Shown: piece after piece, positions 1 through 7,719 of the stretch
How the letters are laid out: each line of letters starts with the position of its first letter
How positions within the stretch are numbered: position 1 is the stretch's first letter
Assembly: GCF_003574445.1 (NCBI RefSeq)
Contig: NZ_KZ984549.1
Span: forward strand, 372,001 to 436,000
Direction: 5' to 3'
Source of the DNA: Streptomyces sp. YIM 130001
GTDB taxonomy: Bacteria > Actinomycetota > Actinomycetes > Streptomycetales > Streptomycetaceae
DNA: 64,000 nt
Notes under the pieces: generated by a model
Told to the model about the DNA's origin: nothing
The model's database searches: none
Seen by the model: the letters and a program-made list of their open reading frames with translations, nothing else
Translations under genes and position numbers: made by a program

Positions 1-137
1 CCGAAGTCCATCTCCGCAACAGAAGCACCGAGTGCGCCGGGGACGCGGCACCACTTGGCGCTGCCGCGGCGTGCGAGTTCCCGGGGCGTGAGCATGGCCA
101 GCCGGTCCCGGTCCAACAGGCCGGTTGTCCCCGCCAT
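1..137 (-). CDS. MalY/PatB-type PLP aminotransferase or C-S lyase, N-terminal fragment
   Basis: Only the first 45 codons are inside the window; the gene continues past position 1. The N-terminus carries R-x-GSAKW followed by VAEMDFG. This matches the start of MalY/PatB fold-type I PLP enzymes (cystathionine beta-lyase/aminotransferase), which have a W-x(n)-WVAEMDF-like segment. The catalytic lysine lies outside the window. The ATG overlaps the stop of the upstream ABC ATPase gene as TGATG, so the two are translationally coupled in one operon with an amino-acid importer. I infer that the enzyme acts on the imported amino acid, possibly a sulfur amino acid such as cystine or cystathionine. Family assignment rests on a short segment. 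Confidence 0.65.
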   Translation of the reverse strand, partial: MAGTTGLLDRDRLAMLTPRELARRGSAKWCRVPGALGASVAEMDF

Positions 138-907
138 CAGCGGCTCACACTCGTGAAGAAGCTCCGTGCCCGCTCGGTGGTGGGGTTGAGGAGAATGTCC
201 TCCGGCGGTCCGGACTCGATGATCTTCCCGTCGTCCATCATCACGATCTCGTCCGCGATGTCGCGGGCGAAAGCGAGTTCATGGGTCACGATCAGCATCG
301 TGAAGCCCTCCATGGCCAGTTCCTTGATGACTGCGAGCACCTCGGCCACGAGTTCGGCGTCGAGAGCACTCGTGGGTTCGTCGAACAGCAGCACACTCGG
401 TTTCATCGCCAACGCCCGGGCGATGGCGACCCTCTGCTGCTGGCCTCCGGAGAGTTCGGCGGGATAGTGGTCGGCTCTGTCGGCCAGCCCCACTCGAGCG
501 AGCAGCTCGCGTGCCTGCTGCTGTGCCTCGGCGCGGTCGAGGTTCAGGACTTCGACCGGCCCCAGCGCGATGTTCTGCGTGGCGGTCATCTGGGGGATGA
601 GGTTGAAACTCTGGAACACCATGCCGAAGTTGACCGCCTGACGACGTGCCTCCTTCTTCGGCACAGGGCGACGGTGATCCCCGCTGCGAGTGAAGCCGAG
701 CATCTCGCCACGAAGGTAGACCGCTCCGCCGTCCGGCCTCTCGAGCAGATTGACGGTACGTAGCAGCGTGCTCTTTCCCGACCCCGAGGGGCCGACGAGA
801 CAGGTCACGGTCCCGGTCCGCAGGGTGAGACTCACGCCGTCGAGCGCGACGAAATCACCGAACTTCTTCTCCACCTTGTGCAATCGCAGCAGCGGTTGCT
901 CAGTCAT
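137..907 (-). CDS. Polar amino-acid ABC transporter ATP-binding protein
   Basis: A 256-aa ABC ATPase of the GlnQ/HisP type that energises import of a polar amino acid across the membrane. Walker A GPSGSGKST is at about residues 39-47, the signature LSGGQQQ at 152-158, Walker B LLFDEPTSALD from 173, and the H-loop in IVTHE. The longer reading frame runs up to 973, but ATG 907 (MTEQPLL) is chosen: it gives the family length and overlaps the permease stop by 8 bases. The stop overlaps the start of the MalY-type gene. Substrate specificity cannot be read from the ATPase. Confidence 0.92.
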   Translation of the reverse strand: MTEQPLLRLHKVEKKFGDFVALDGVSLTLRTGTVTCLVGPSGSGKSTLLRTVNLLERPDGGAVYLRGEMLGFTRSGDHRRPVPKKEARRQAVNFGMVFQSFNLIPQMTATQNIALGPVEVLNLDRAEAQQQARELLARVGLADRADHYPAELSGGQQQRVAIARALAMKPSVLLFDEPTSALDAELVAEVLAVIKELAMEGFTMLIVTHELAFARDIADEIVMMDDGKIIESGPPEDILLNPTTERARSFFTSVSR

Positions 908-1838
908 GCCGCTCCTCCTGTCCAACGGCGTCCACGGTCCTGGTGGTCTTGACCACCCGCCGGTTGAAGCCACGGCCGAACCGCTTCTCCAAGCGCGACT
1001 GGCCGAGCATCGCCAGACTGGTGAGGACGAGGTACCAGATGACCGCCACCGTGAGCATCGGGATGGTCTTGAAGTTCTGCGAGTACACGAGCTGCACGGT
1101 GGTGAGCAGTTCCACGTACCCGATCACCGACACGAGCGAGGTGTTCTTGAACATCGTCACCACCTCGTTGGCCAGCGACGGTGTGATCACACGGATGATT
1201 TGCGGCCCCACGACTTTGGTGTAGGTCTGCCACGCGGAGAGTCCCAGCGAGTGCGAGGCCTCGAACTGGCCCTGGTGAACGGAGAGAACACCACCGCGGA
1301 AGATCTCGGCGGAGTAGGCACCGAGATAGGCGGAGAGCCCGATGACAGCAGCCGAGAACTGCGAGATCACCTGATTCGTCGGTACCTCGAAGAACGGGTC
1401 CGCGAACGGCAGGCCCAGGCTGAGCGTCGGCATCAGGGCGGCGAGGAAGTAGACGAACAGGATGAGCACGAGGCCTGGTGTCGCCCGGATGATCCATACG
1501 TACGCGGCGGCCATCGCACGGAACACGGCGAACTGCGACAGACGGAGCGCGGCAACGATCAGGCCGACAATCAGTCCGACGGCCGTGGACACGAGGGTGA
1601 TGAGGATGGTGTTCAGCAGCCCGGACACCACGCGTCGGCTGAACAGCCAGGAACCGATCGTCGGCCAGTCCCAGTGCGGATTGAGGACGATGAACCGGAA
1701 GGCAAGGACGAGCACGGTGATGCCCAACGCGTAACTCAGCCAGTGCGCGAGCCGCTTCGGGTCGCGGATCGGCATGCTGTGCGGGGCAGGCTCCTCGCCG
1801 GCGACGGTGCCGGTTTCGAGAGTCTCATGCGTGGTCAT
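900..1838 (-). CDS. Polar amino-acid ABC transporter permease
   Basis: A 312-aa HisM/GlnP-type inner-membrane permease. It has an N-terminal cytosolic tail of about 30 residues, hydrophobic segments, and an EAA-type loop (AEIFRGGVLSVHQGQFEA followed by LGLS) that contacts the ATPase. The start overlaps the end of the binding-protein gene by 14 bases and the stop overlaps the ATPase start, so binding protein, permease, ATPase and MalY-type enzyme form one tight operon. A single permease gene suggests a homodimer in the membrane. Confidence 0.92.
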   Translation of the reverse strand: MTTHETLETGTVAGEEPAPHSMPIRDPKRLAHWLSYALGITVLVLAFRFIVLNPHWDWPTIGSWLFSRRVVSGLLNTILITLVSTAVGLIVGLIVAALRLSQFAVFRAMAAAYVWIIRATPGLVLILFVYFLAALMPTLSLGLPFADPFFEVPTNQVISQFSAAVIGLSAYLGAYSAEIFRGGVLSVHQGQFEASHSLGLSAWQTYTKVVGPQIIRVITPSLANEVVTMFKNTSLVSVIGYVELLTTVQLVYSQNFKTIPMLTVAVIWYLVLTSLAMLGQSRLEKRFGRGFNRRVVKTTRTVDAVGQEERHD

Positions 1839-2757
1839 CGGCAGGCCCCTTGTTCAGCGACATGTCCGTCAGCGCATAATCCGTCAGCCCGTAATCCTCG
1901 AGGAGCTTCTGGTAGATGCCGTTCTCCACGCATTTGCGCAGGGCGGCGCGCAGCGCGTCCCGCAGTTCGGTGTCCTGTTTGTTGACTCCGACCCCGTAGG
2001 GACCGGAGATCTCCCGGTACAGCTCCTTGTACCGGCTCGGATTCTTCTCCGCGTTGTAGGAGATCGACGGTGCGTCGCCCCAGGCCGTATCGATCTGGCC
2101 GCTCTGTACGGCGAGAATGGCCGCGTTGATGTCCTGGAAGGCAGTCCCGGTCACCGGCTTCGCGCCGGCGTCGGCGCAGCGCTTGTCCGCCGCCGCAACG
2201 AGGTCCTGCTGCACGTTGCCTCGCACGTATCCGACCGAGAGCCCGCAGAGCTTTTTCGGGGTGACCTCGTCCTGCGGCAGGGAAGCAGCACCGAGGATGG
2301 CGGTTCCGGTCTTCAGGTAGTCGATGAAGTCGGTCTTCTCCCGGCGGTCGGCCAGGTCGTTGATGGTGAGGATGACGTCGAACCGACGAGCTTCGAGACC
2401 GGGTATCAGGGCATCGAACGAAGTCTGTTTCATCACGACGTCCAGGCCCATCATCTTCCCGGCAGCCGTGACCAGTTCCGGAGTGAACCCCGTGATCTTC
2501 CCGGCGCCGTCCACGAATTTGATCGGCGGCGACGACGGGTTGACCGCGGCGGCGAACGAGCCCTGCTGCGCGATGTTCTGCGGCACCATGGCTGCGATCT
2601 TCGCGTCGCGTTTCACGCTGTCGACAAGATCCTCAGTGCCTTTCCCCGCGCCTCCCTCGGCGCCGTCGTCCGGATTCGCGCACCCTGCCAGTGCACTCAC
2701 GCACGCCACGGTGAGCGCAAGACCCGTGACCGATCGCTGTCGCAGTGGTGTTCTCAT
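1825..2757 (-). CDS. Family 3 amino-acid ABC transporter substrate-binding lipoprotein
   Basis: A 310-aa extracellular binding protein. A lipoprotein signal ends in lipobox LAGC with Cys26 as the lipidation site. The mature part carries SBP_bac_3 features: PIKFVDGAGKITGFTPELV near the start and DVILTINDLADRREKTDF in the first lobe. AGGAGG lies upstream of the ATG. It is the first gene of the operon and is divergent from a LysR gene, 154 bp away. Ligand unknown; a MalY-type enzyme downstream makes a sulfur amino acid plausible (inference). Confidence 0.9.
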   Translation of the reverse strand: MRTPLRQRSVTGLALTVACVSALAGCANPDDGAEGGAGKGTEDLVDSVKRDAKIAAMVPQNIAQQGSFAAAVNPSSPPIKFVDGAGKITGFTPELVTAAGKMMGLDVVMKQTSFDALIPGLEARRFDVILTINDLADRREKTDFIDYLKTGTAILGAASLPQDEVTPKKLCGLSVGYVRGNVQQDLVAAADKRCADAGAKPVTGTAFQDINAAILAVQSGQIDTAWGDAPSISYNAEKNPSRYKELYREISGPYGVGVNKQDTELRDALRAALRKCVENGIYQKLLEDYGLTDYALTDMSLNKGPADDHA

Positions 2758-2865
2758 AACGTGCCTCCTGCTTGGCCAGTCGTGCTGTTCGGGCTCCTGT
2801 CTTCCGCTCGCATCGAGCGGTGGTTCGTACGTGCGGGGTCATCAAAGCTTCGAGGAGGGCCGAGT

Positions 2866-2882
2866 ATTTCGGTAGGTCGAAT
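2866..2882. promoter_or_regulatory. Candidate LysR operator in divergent promoter region
   Basis: Inverted repeat TTCG-GTAGGT-CGAA at 2868-2881. It fits a T-N11-A core (T2869 and A2881) in the 154-bp gap between the transporter operon and the LysR gene. The position suits a LysR-family binding box, but the arms are only four bases. Confidence 0.3.
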
Positions 2883-2911
2883 CCTCCTAGGTCTGGCATT
2901 AGCCTGGGGCT

Positions 2912-3808
2912 ATGCCTTCTTCGTCGATGGAAATCATGGACCTCGAGGTGTTCTCGGCGATCGCACGCCTCGGCAGCTTCAATGCCGCGGCCGCGGAGCT
3001 GCGGCTCGCCGCCCCTTCGGTGAGCAACCGAATCGCCGGATTGGAACGCCGACTTGGCACGACCCTGTTCATACGCGGGGCACGCGGCAGCACCCTCACA
3101 CCTGCAGGCCAACGGCTGATGGGGTACGCGCGGCGGTGCCTGGACCTTCTGGACGAGGCCGTACACAGCCTGGACACGGGGACGCCCGAGCGACTCGTCC
3201 TGGCCGCCCCGAACAGTTTCGCCGCGACCGTGTTCCCGCTCGCCTTCGGCGCGCTGGACGGGTTGGACATCGCAGCGCACGGACGCGTGGCTCACAGCAG
3301 GGAGGTGGTGGAGCAGGTACGCGACGGCAGCGCCCATGGCGGTTTCCTGCTCACCCAGGTGGCTACCGGATCTCTCAGGTCCGAGCGGCTGGGGACCTCG
3401 CCGATGGTCGCCGTCTGCAAGCCCGGACATGCGCTGTGCGACGCACCCGTACTCACCCCCGACGACTTGGTCGGCAGCGTCCTTGTGGTCTACCGCTGGG
3501 ACGCCGAAGGTGAGCCGCTGGCGGCCACCTTCGACCACCCGGAACGACGCCGCAACACCCCCGTGCACACCACTGGTTCGCCCGAAGCCGCGATCAGATA
3601 CGCCATCGACTCCGGCCACGTCGCGGTGGTCCCCCAGTTCGCCACCCGAAGTTTCCAACGCTCCGGGCTCATCCACGTACTGCCGATAAGGCTTCCCCCG
3701 TGGCGCGTAGAACTCCGTTTTGTCTACCTGGCCGCGAATGCAGAGAATCCCGGGGTGGCGACGCTCCTGGACTCACTCCCCCGGCTACGCGATGAGTTGT
3801 GCAGCTGA
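2912..3808 (+). CDS. LysR family transcriptional regulator
   Basis: A 298-aa LTTR. The winged helix-turn-helix occupies about residues 8-65 (DLEVFSAIARLGSFNAAAAE, then PSVSNRIAGLERRLG and TPAG). A periplasmic-binding-like effector domain follows. It is transcribed divergently from the amino-acid ABC operon, the usual arrangement for a regulator of that operon, with the imported amino acid or a product as likely co-inducer. The first ATG is used; alternative ATGs at 2927 and 2936 are possible because none has a strong ribosome-binding site. Confidence 0.88.
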   Translation: MPSSSMEIMDLEVFSAIARLGSFNAAAAELRLAAPSVSNRIAGLERRLGTTLFIRGARGSTLTPAGQRLMGYARRCLDLLDEAVHSLDTGTPERLVLAAPNSFAATVFPLAFGALDGLDIAAHGRVAHSREVVEQVRDGSAHGGFLLTQVATGSLRSERLGTSPMVAVCKPGHALCDAPVLTPDDLVGSVLVVYRWDAEGEPLAATFDHPERRRNTPVHTTGSPEAAIRYAIDSGHVAVVPQFATRSFQRSGLIHVLPIRLPPWRVELRFVYLAANAENPGVATLLDSLPRLRDELCS

Positions 3809-3890
3809 CCGCCGCCACCGGCCACCTGCTCCGGCCACGCGGCACCAGGAGGCGTCGGCCACGGCCGCCTCGACAAGTCGCGCAGGGCAG

Positions 3891-4292
3891 CTACCACTTG
3901 ACCTGATGGAAGTCCATCGTGCCGAAGGTCGTGATGTCCATCGCGTAGCTCCACAGCGCATACCGCCGCTGATCGGTGCGGCGATAGGTCTTGCCGAAGC
4001 CGTTGTCGAGGATCTCGGTCCAGCCGTCGCCCTGTCCGTAGTACGCGAACAGTCGGTCGTTGCGCCGTGCCGCAGCCTCTCCGGACTCGGCCGGGGTCTG
4101 GTAGGTCACCTCATGCAGTCGATCGCGCCAGAGAGTGAGAAGCAGACGGCCGCCGTCGACAACGTAGGTGTTCACGACCGCGCCGGGAGTGTTCTCGTGC
4201 GGGCCTGACGACGTGAGTTCGCCGCGGATCTGCACTTCACCGGCGGCGCACAGCAATTCCAGCAAGGGCAGATCATCGGTGAGGCAGTCCAT
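3891..4292 (-). CDS. Hypothetical protein, 133 aa
   Basis: I do not recognise a family. The 133-aa protein is soluble, with no signal peptide or membrane segment, and is rich in Trp/Tyr toward the C-terminus (WTEILDNGFGKTYRRTDQ, ALWSYAMDITTFG). Third-position G/C is typical of real genes here, which supports coding. It is convergent with the LysR gene (82-bp gap). No functional inference is possible. Confidence 0.6.
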   Translation of the reverse strand: MDCLTDDLPLLELLCAAGEVQIRGELTSSGPHENTPGAVVNTYVVDGGRLLLTLWRDRLHEVTYQTPAESGEAAARRNDRLFAYYGQGDGWTEILDNGFGKTYRRTDQRRYALWSYAMDITTFGTMDFHQVKW

Positions 4293-4731
4293 GAGACGTC
4301 ACACTAGGCGCTGTCCGGGGGTTCTGCGGCATGGCCGAGTCGACCGCCGGTCGTTCATGCTCCGCTGAATCCGGGAACTACCTGGCGTGCCTGCCTGATT
4401 GTGGCCTCGTCGCGATTTGGCCCGATGGCAGCCGCATACGTTACGAGCTCGCCTGGACGACTGCGGCGGCTGGGCAATTCAGTTCGGTGAGCCAGTCGCC
4501 GTGGGTTGCGTCCGGTCCGTGTCGTGGACGAGTACCGCCTTGGCCGGGCGGTCGCACGCTCCCCCCGGGACGGCGACGGGAACTCCCGCCCGAGCAAGGC
4601 CCTCGAGCAGGTGGGATCACTCCAAGGCGCCGAGGAGTGCCTCTTCGACAGGCAGGTGGAACCCGCCACCCACCACCTGGCCGGGGCGGTCGTGGAGCGT
4701 GCCATCCGCGCTGCGCGCACGCGATGAACGC

Positions 4732-4765
4732 GACGGACGGGACGGACGGGACGGACGGGACGGAC
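4732..4765. repeat. 9-bp tandem repeat, about 3.8 copies
   Basis: Unit GACGGACGG repeated without error (starts 4732, 4741, 4750 and 4759, the last partial). It lies in a non-coding stretch. Confidence 0.9.
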
Positions 4766-4786
4766 GCCTGCCGCGTACGGGAACTC

Positions 4787-4814
4787 GGGGCACGGGGCAC
4801 GGGGCACGGGGCAC
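4787..4814. repeat. 7-bp tandem repeat, 4 exact copies
   Basis: Unit GGGGCAC at 4787, 4794, 4801 and 4808, 22 bp beyond the 9-bp array. Confidence 0.9.
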
Positions 4815-5185
4815 GCAACGACGAGAATCCGCCGGTGCGCCGCGGGCGGTGGCACCGGTCTGTGCGGGCGCACGTGATCGCGAACGAACGGGGTGCGCGC
4901 CGGGCCCACGAGTGGCCGCCGGCCACCAGGGCGGCAAGGCGCTCGGGGGCGAGGGAACTTCTGCGGCCTCGGACACCGACGACGGACGCGCGGGTCCAAT
5001 GAGACCAGGGCTCCGATCTGCGGCCGAAGCACCGCCGACAGCGGGGCCATCAGGTCGGGTGATTCGCAGACCACCCTGGTCAGTTGGCCGTTTCCGGAGC
5101 GCCCGCTACGCAACGGCACACCCCGGAAGCTCACGCCTTGGCAGAGGCGTCGGCGGCCACGCGGATCCCCCGACAGTTCAGCGGC

Positions 5186-5842
5186 TCAGGCGTGCGCGGT
5201 GCGGCGGTCAGGCGTGAGGAGATAGGCGATCGCCATGTCACTCAGTTCGTCCGCGTACTTGCGCCTGGCCGCCTCACCTGTGGCGGGGTCGGGGCGCACG
5301 GAGTTGTGGAAGCAGGCGCCCAGGATGGCGCGGGCCGCTGTGTCCAGCGCCGTCTCCGGGTGCGAGCGCCGGATCTCGTCCGCGTAGGGGGCTGCCGCTT
5401 CGAGCAGCATGCGATGGATCTCGGTGATCGTGCGGGCCCCTCGGTCCAGGGACTTGGTTCCCCTCACACGCAGCAGCTCAGGGAAGAGACTGCTGCTGTC
5501 GGCGAAGGACTCGAGGAGTGCGTGCGCGTAGGCATCCATGACGCCCGAGAGTGAGGCGTCGGCCGTGCGCAGCTGCTCGGCCAGGAACTCCTCGCGCCGC
5601 TCCAGCATCCGCTCGGTCAGGGCGGTGATCAGCTGCTCCTTGTCCTCGAAGCGACGGTAGATGGTGCCGACCGAGACGCCGGCACGGTCCGCGACACCGG
5701 CGATCGTCATCTCTTCCAGGCCGGAGGAGGCAGCGATTTCCTCGGCAGCCCGCAGTACGCGAGCCAAGGTAGCGGCGCTGCGTGCCTGCCGGGGTTCCCG
5801 GTAATGCGCTGGACGGCTCGGCTCCTCGATCATGCCCGGCAT
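5186..5842 (-). CDS. TetR family transcriptional regulator
   Basis: A 218-aa TetR regulator. The DNA-binding domain includes ARVLRAAEEIAASSGLEEMT and GVSVGTIYRRFEDKEQL at about residues 20-65; the C-terminal part is a helical ligand-binding domain. The frame is open up to 5905, but the ATG at 5842 (or 5833) gives the normal family length and avoids starting inside the opposite promoter. It is divergent from the gene at 5951, and a perfect 24-bp palindrome lies between them, so it probably represses that gene and itself. Confidence 0.88.
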   Translation of the reverse strand: MPGMIEEPSRPAHYREPRQARSAATLARVLRAAEEIAASSGLEEMTIAGVADRAGVSVGTIYRRFEDKEQLITALTERMLERREEFLAEQLRTADASLSGVMDAYAHALLESFADSSSLFPELLRVRGTKSLDRGARTITEIHRMLLEAAAPYADEIRRSHPETALDTAARAILGACFHNSVRPDPATGEAARRKYADELSDMAIAYLLTPDRRTAHA

Positions 5843-5871
5843 CGTATCGGCGACGGCCCCGGCGGATCCCG

Positions 5872-5902
5872 TTGACAAGTGGTGCACCCTTCTGGTTAAC
5901 CT
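5872..5902 (+). promoter_or_regulatory. Candidate housekeeping-type promoter for the gene at 5951
   Basis: TTGACA at 5872-5877 and TAACCT at 5897-5902, 19-bp spacer. The downstream palindrome at 5908-5931 would cover the transcription start, a classic repression geometry. Confidence 0.5.
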
Positions 5903-5907
5903 CATGA

Positions 5908-5931
5908 TGCGAATGTGAATTCACATTCGCA
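5908..5931. promoter_or_regulatory. Perfect 24-bp palindromic operator, probable TetR site
   Basis: A perfect inverted repeat with half-site TGCGAATGTGAA followed immediately by its reverse complement. It is centred between the TetR gene and the divergent gene at 5951. Confidence 0.75.
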
Positions 5932-5950
5932 GTCTAGTGGAGGATCAACC

Positions 5951-6649
5951 ATGTCCGAGAACCTGCCGTCGACGCCTGTCACCGTGACGCTGGAGTCAGG
6001 CCCCACCGGAGGCGGGAGCATCGACGACTTCGAGCTGTTCTATGCCCGCCGCGCCCTGGACCGCTTCCGGACGCTGCTGGGGCGCCAGGGCCTCCTCGAC
6101 CTCCTGGCCGCGGACATGGAGGAGGGCAACGCCTTCCTTCGAGAGTGCGCGCTCACCTCCGACGGCGAGTTCCAGGCGGGCACGACCGTGCTCACGGCAC
6201 GCGGTCTGACCTCCGGCGAGTTCCTGGACTGGATGGACGGCGCCTTCGCGGGTGACGACGAGCGCCCACTCCTCGCGGCACACCCCGAGCACTACGTGAT
6301 GGGCCCCGATGACATCGGAGCACGTGTGGTGGAGAACATCGGCCCCCACGTCTGCTCGTTCTACATGGGCGGTTGGGGCACAGCCGCGATGGCCTGGGCG
6401 GATGACGCGGACGAGCTCCTCCCGGAGTCGGAGTATCCACGCAAGAAGTCGTCGAACCTCTTCCTGGAGGACGGCACCGTCGTCGGGCGGGCTTTGATCC
6501 AGTTCGGCGACACCGCCGGCGGGTTCACCGCGAACCTGACGGTCTACCTCCCCACGACCTGCCCGAAGAACGTCCTCGACCACCATCTCCGGCACTACGC
6601 CGTCGAGTTCAGGAACTGGATCGTCGCAGCGTCGGAGACTCAGGCCTGA
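5951..6649 (+). CDS. Unknown protein, 232 aa, divergent from TetR
   Basis: I do not recognise the family. The start is ATG 5951, with GGAGG nine bases upstream. The protein is acidic and soluble with no signal or membrane segment. It contains FELFYARRALDRFRTLLGRQ near the N-terminus, GPHVCSFYMGGWGTAAMAW in the middle and YLPTTCPKNVLDHH near the C-terminus. The only neighbour sharing its regulatory gap is a TetR gene, and the promoter carries a perfect palindrome. It is therefore probably the main target of that TetR, perhaps induced by a small molecule (inference). Confidence 0.75.
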   Translation: MSENLPSTPVTVTLESGPTGGGSIDDFELFYARRALDRFRTLLGRQGLLDLLAADMEEGNAFLRECALTSDGEFQAGTTVLTARGLTSGEFLDWMDGAFAGDDERPLLAAHPEHYVMGPDDIGARVVENIGPHVCSFYMGGWGTAAMAWADDADELLPESEYPRKKSSNLFLEDGTVVGRALIQFGDTAGGFTANLTVYLPTTCPKNVLDHHLRHYAVEFRNWIVAASETQA

Positions 6650-7073
6650 GGGACTCCGGGCCATGCCCGCCCTTTCGTCGATGTCTTCAACCAGACATCC
6701 GGCCGCGCCACCCCTCCCCCGCGCACCGTATGCGGCACAGAGAACCTCACCATGTCGAGTCACCCCACTGCGCGTTCACCCGGCCGTCGATCCACAGCGG
6801 ACCGCACAACATCCCCGTCGGACTGACCGGGTCCCAGCAGGTCACCGCGGCCGGGTCGTACAGGAAGGTGCCGACGCAGACGCGTGGGACGTTCACCTGT
6901 ACCGGTCCCCCGCCGCACTCCGAGCCGCCGCGGTCGAGAGCCTGGAGATCGCCGGCGGTCTGGAGCTCAGCGCTGACGACATCGCCGTCTGTACCCGGCA
7001 CCACCCGGCGGACCCTCCGCCACCAGTGCCCTCACCGAGCTGGGCAACGTCGTCGCCGGGCAGAACGAGATCC

Positions 7074-7122
7074 GGGAACCGGGAGCCTGGAATCTGGAAC
7101 TGGGAGCCGGGAACCTGGAGGC
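7074..7122 (+). repeat. Heptanucleotide tandem array, 7 degenerate units
   Basis: Units GGGAACC, GGGAGCC, TGGAATC, TGGAACT, GGGAGCC, GGGAACC, TGGAGGC in strict 7-bp register. Consensus near GGGARYC, the same family as the arrays at 52800 and 59407. Confidence 0.8.
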
Positions 7123-7170
7123 GTCACGGCCCTCGCCGACTCCTCCGTGATGGACCTGCTCCAGGCCGCC

Positions 7171-7226
7171 GGGTTGCCGGGCTGTTGGGCTGCCGGGCTG
7201 TTGGGTTGCTGGTCTGCCGGGTGCAC
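7171..7226 (+). repeat. Octanucleotide tandem array, 6-7 units
   Basis: Units GGGTTGCC, GGGCTGTT, GGGCTGCC, GGGCTGTT, GGGTTGCT, GGTCTGCC, with a diverged GGGTGCAC last, in 8-bp register. Confidence 0.8.
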
Positions 7227-7719
7227 CCAGCCAGGGCTGACCGGGCGCAGATCGAGGCCGCGGACGCCGAGGGTTCACGGCAGCTGCTACCCGCACGCCG
7301 CGGCGAGGGCTCTACGGATCCGCACGGGTTAACAAGTGGGCGACGCCATCGACAACACGACGAGCGCGGTACGCCCCAGGCGGATTGCCGGCACGGGCGG
7401 CACCGCTCGCGTCGCGTGACTCGACCGCCTCGGCGATCGTGCGGCGCTACCCACTCGTGTCTGCCTGCCACTCCAGCCGATTCCACGAGACGAAGGACCT
7501 GCGACCGCCGGCCTGACCGGCCCCGACGACCTCGACAGCTACAACTTCTTCACCGAGCCGGGCTTGCGGCCCGACTTGCTCCTCCTCGACATGAGAGATG
7601 AGGCAGTCGGTCGCCGGCACATCCGCACTTACCGCTTCGGCACCCCGAGACGGAGGCGTGACGATGCCTCACGGGCCGCGCCACCGAAGACGCGGCAGGC
7701 AGGCATCCCGACACCCGCA

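Larger units (their letters stand above)
4293..5185. other. Gene-poor 0.9-kb stretch with short tandem repeats
   Basis: No convincing gene. Overlapping open frames on both strands give Arg/Pro/Gly-rich low-complexity peptides. On the minus strand around 4540-4720 there is a coding-like segment (DGTLHDRPGQVVGGGFHLP, then a TGA, then EGLARAGVPVAVPGGA) that could be a decayed gene of unknown identity. Two exact tandem repeats lie in the middle. Confidence 0.5.
6650..7719. other. 1.07-kb decayed stretch, coding remnants in changing frames
   Basis: No intact gene. Short coding-like peptides appear on the plus strand in shifting frames: DADAWDVHLYRSPAALRAAA followed by ESLEIAGGLELSADDIAVCT near 6870-7000; TSALTELGNVVAGQNEI near 7023-7073; GPDDLDSYNFFTEPGLRPD near 7525-7580. 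This is typical of a pseudogene with indels. An 85-codon minus-strand frame at 6747-7004 also has gene-like codon use but no recognisable family. Two tandem arrays interrupt the stretch. Confidence 0.5.

Noticed and set aside
4355..5134. Large overlapping frames on both strands
   Set aside because: Arg/Pro-rich low complexity translated from tandem repeats; no conserved motif, start site or plausible length.
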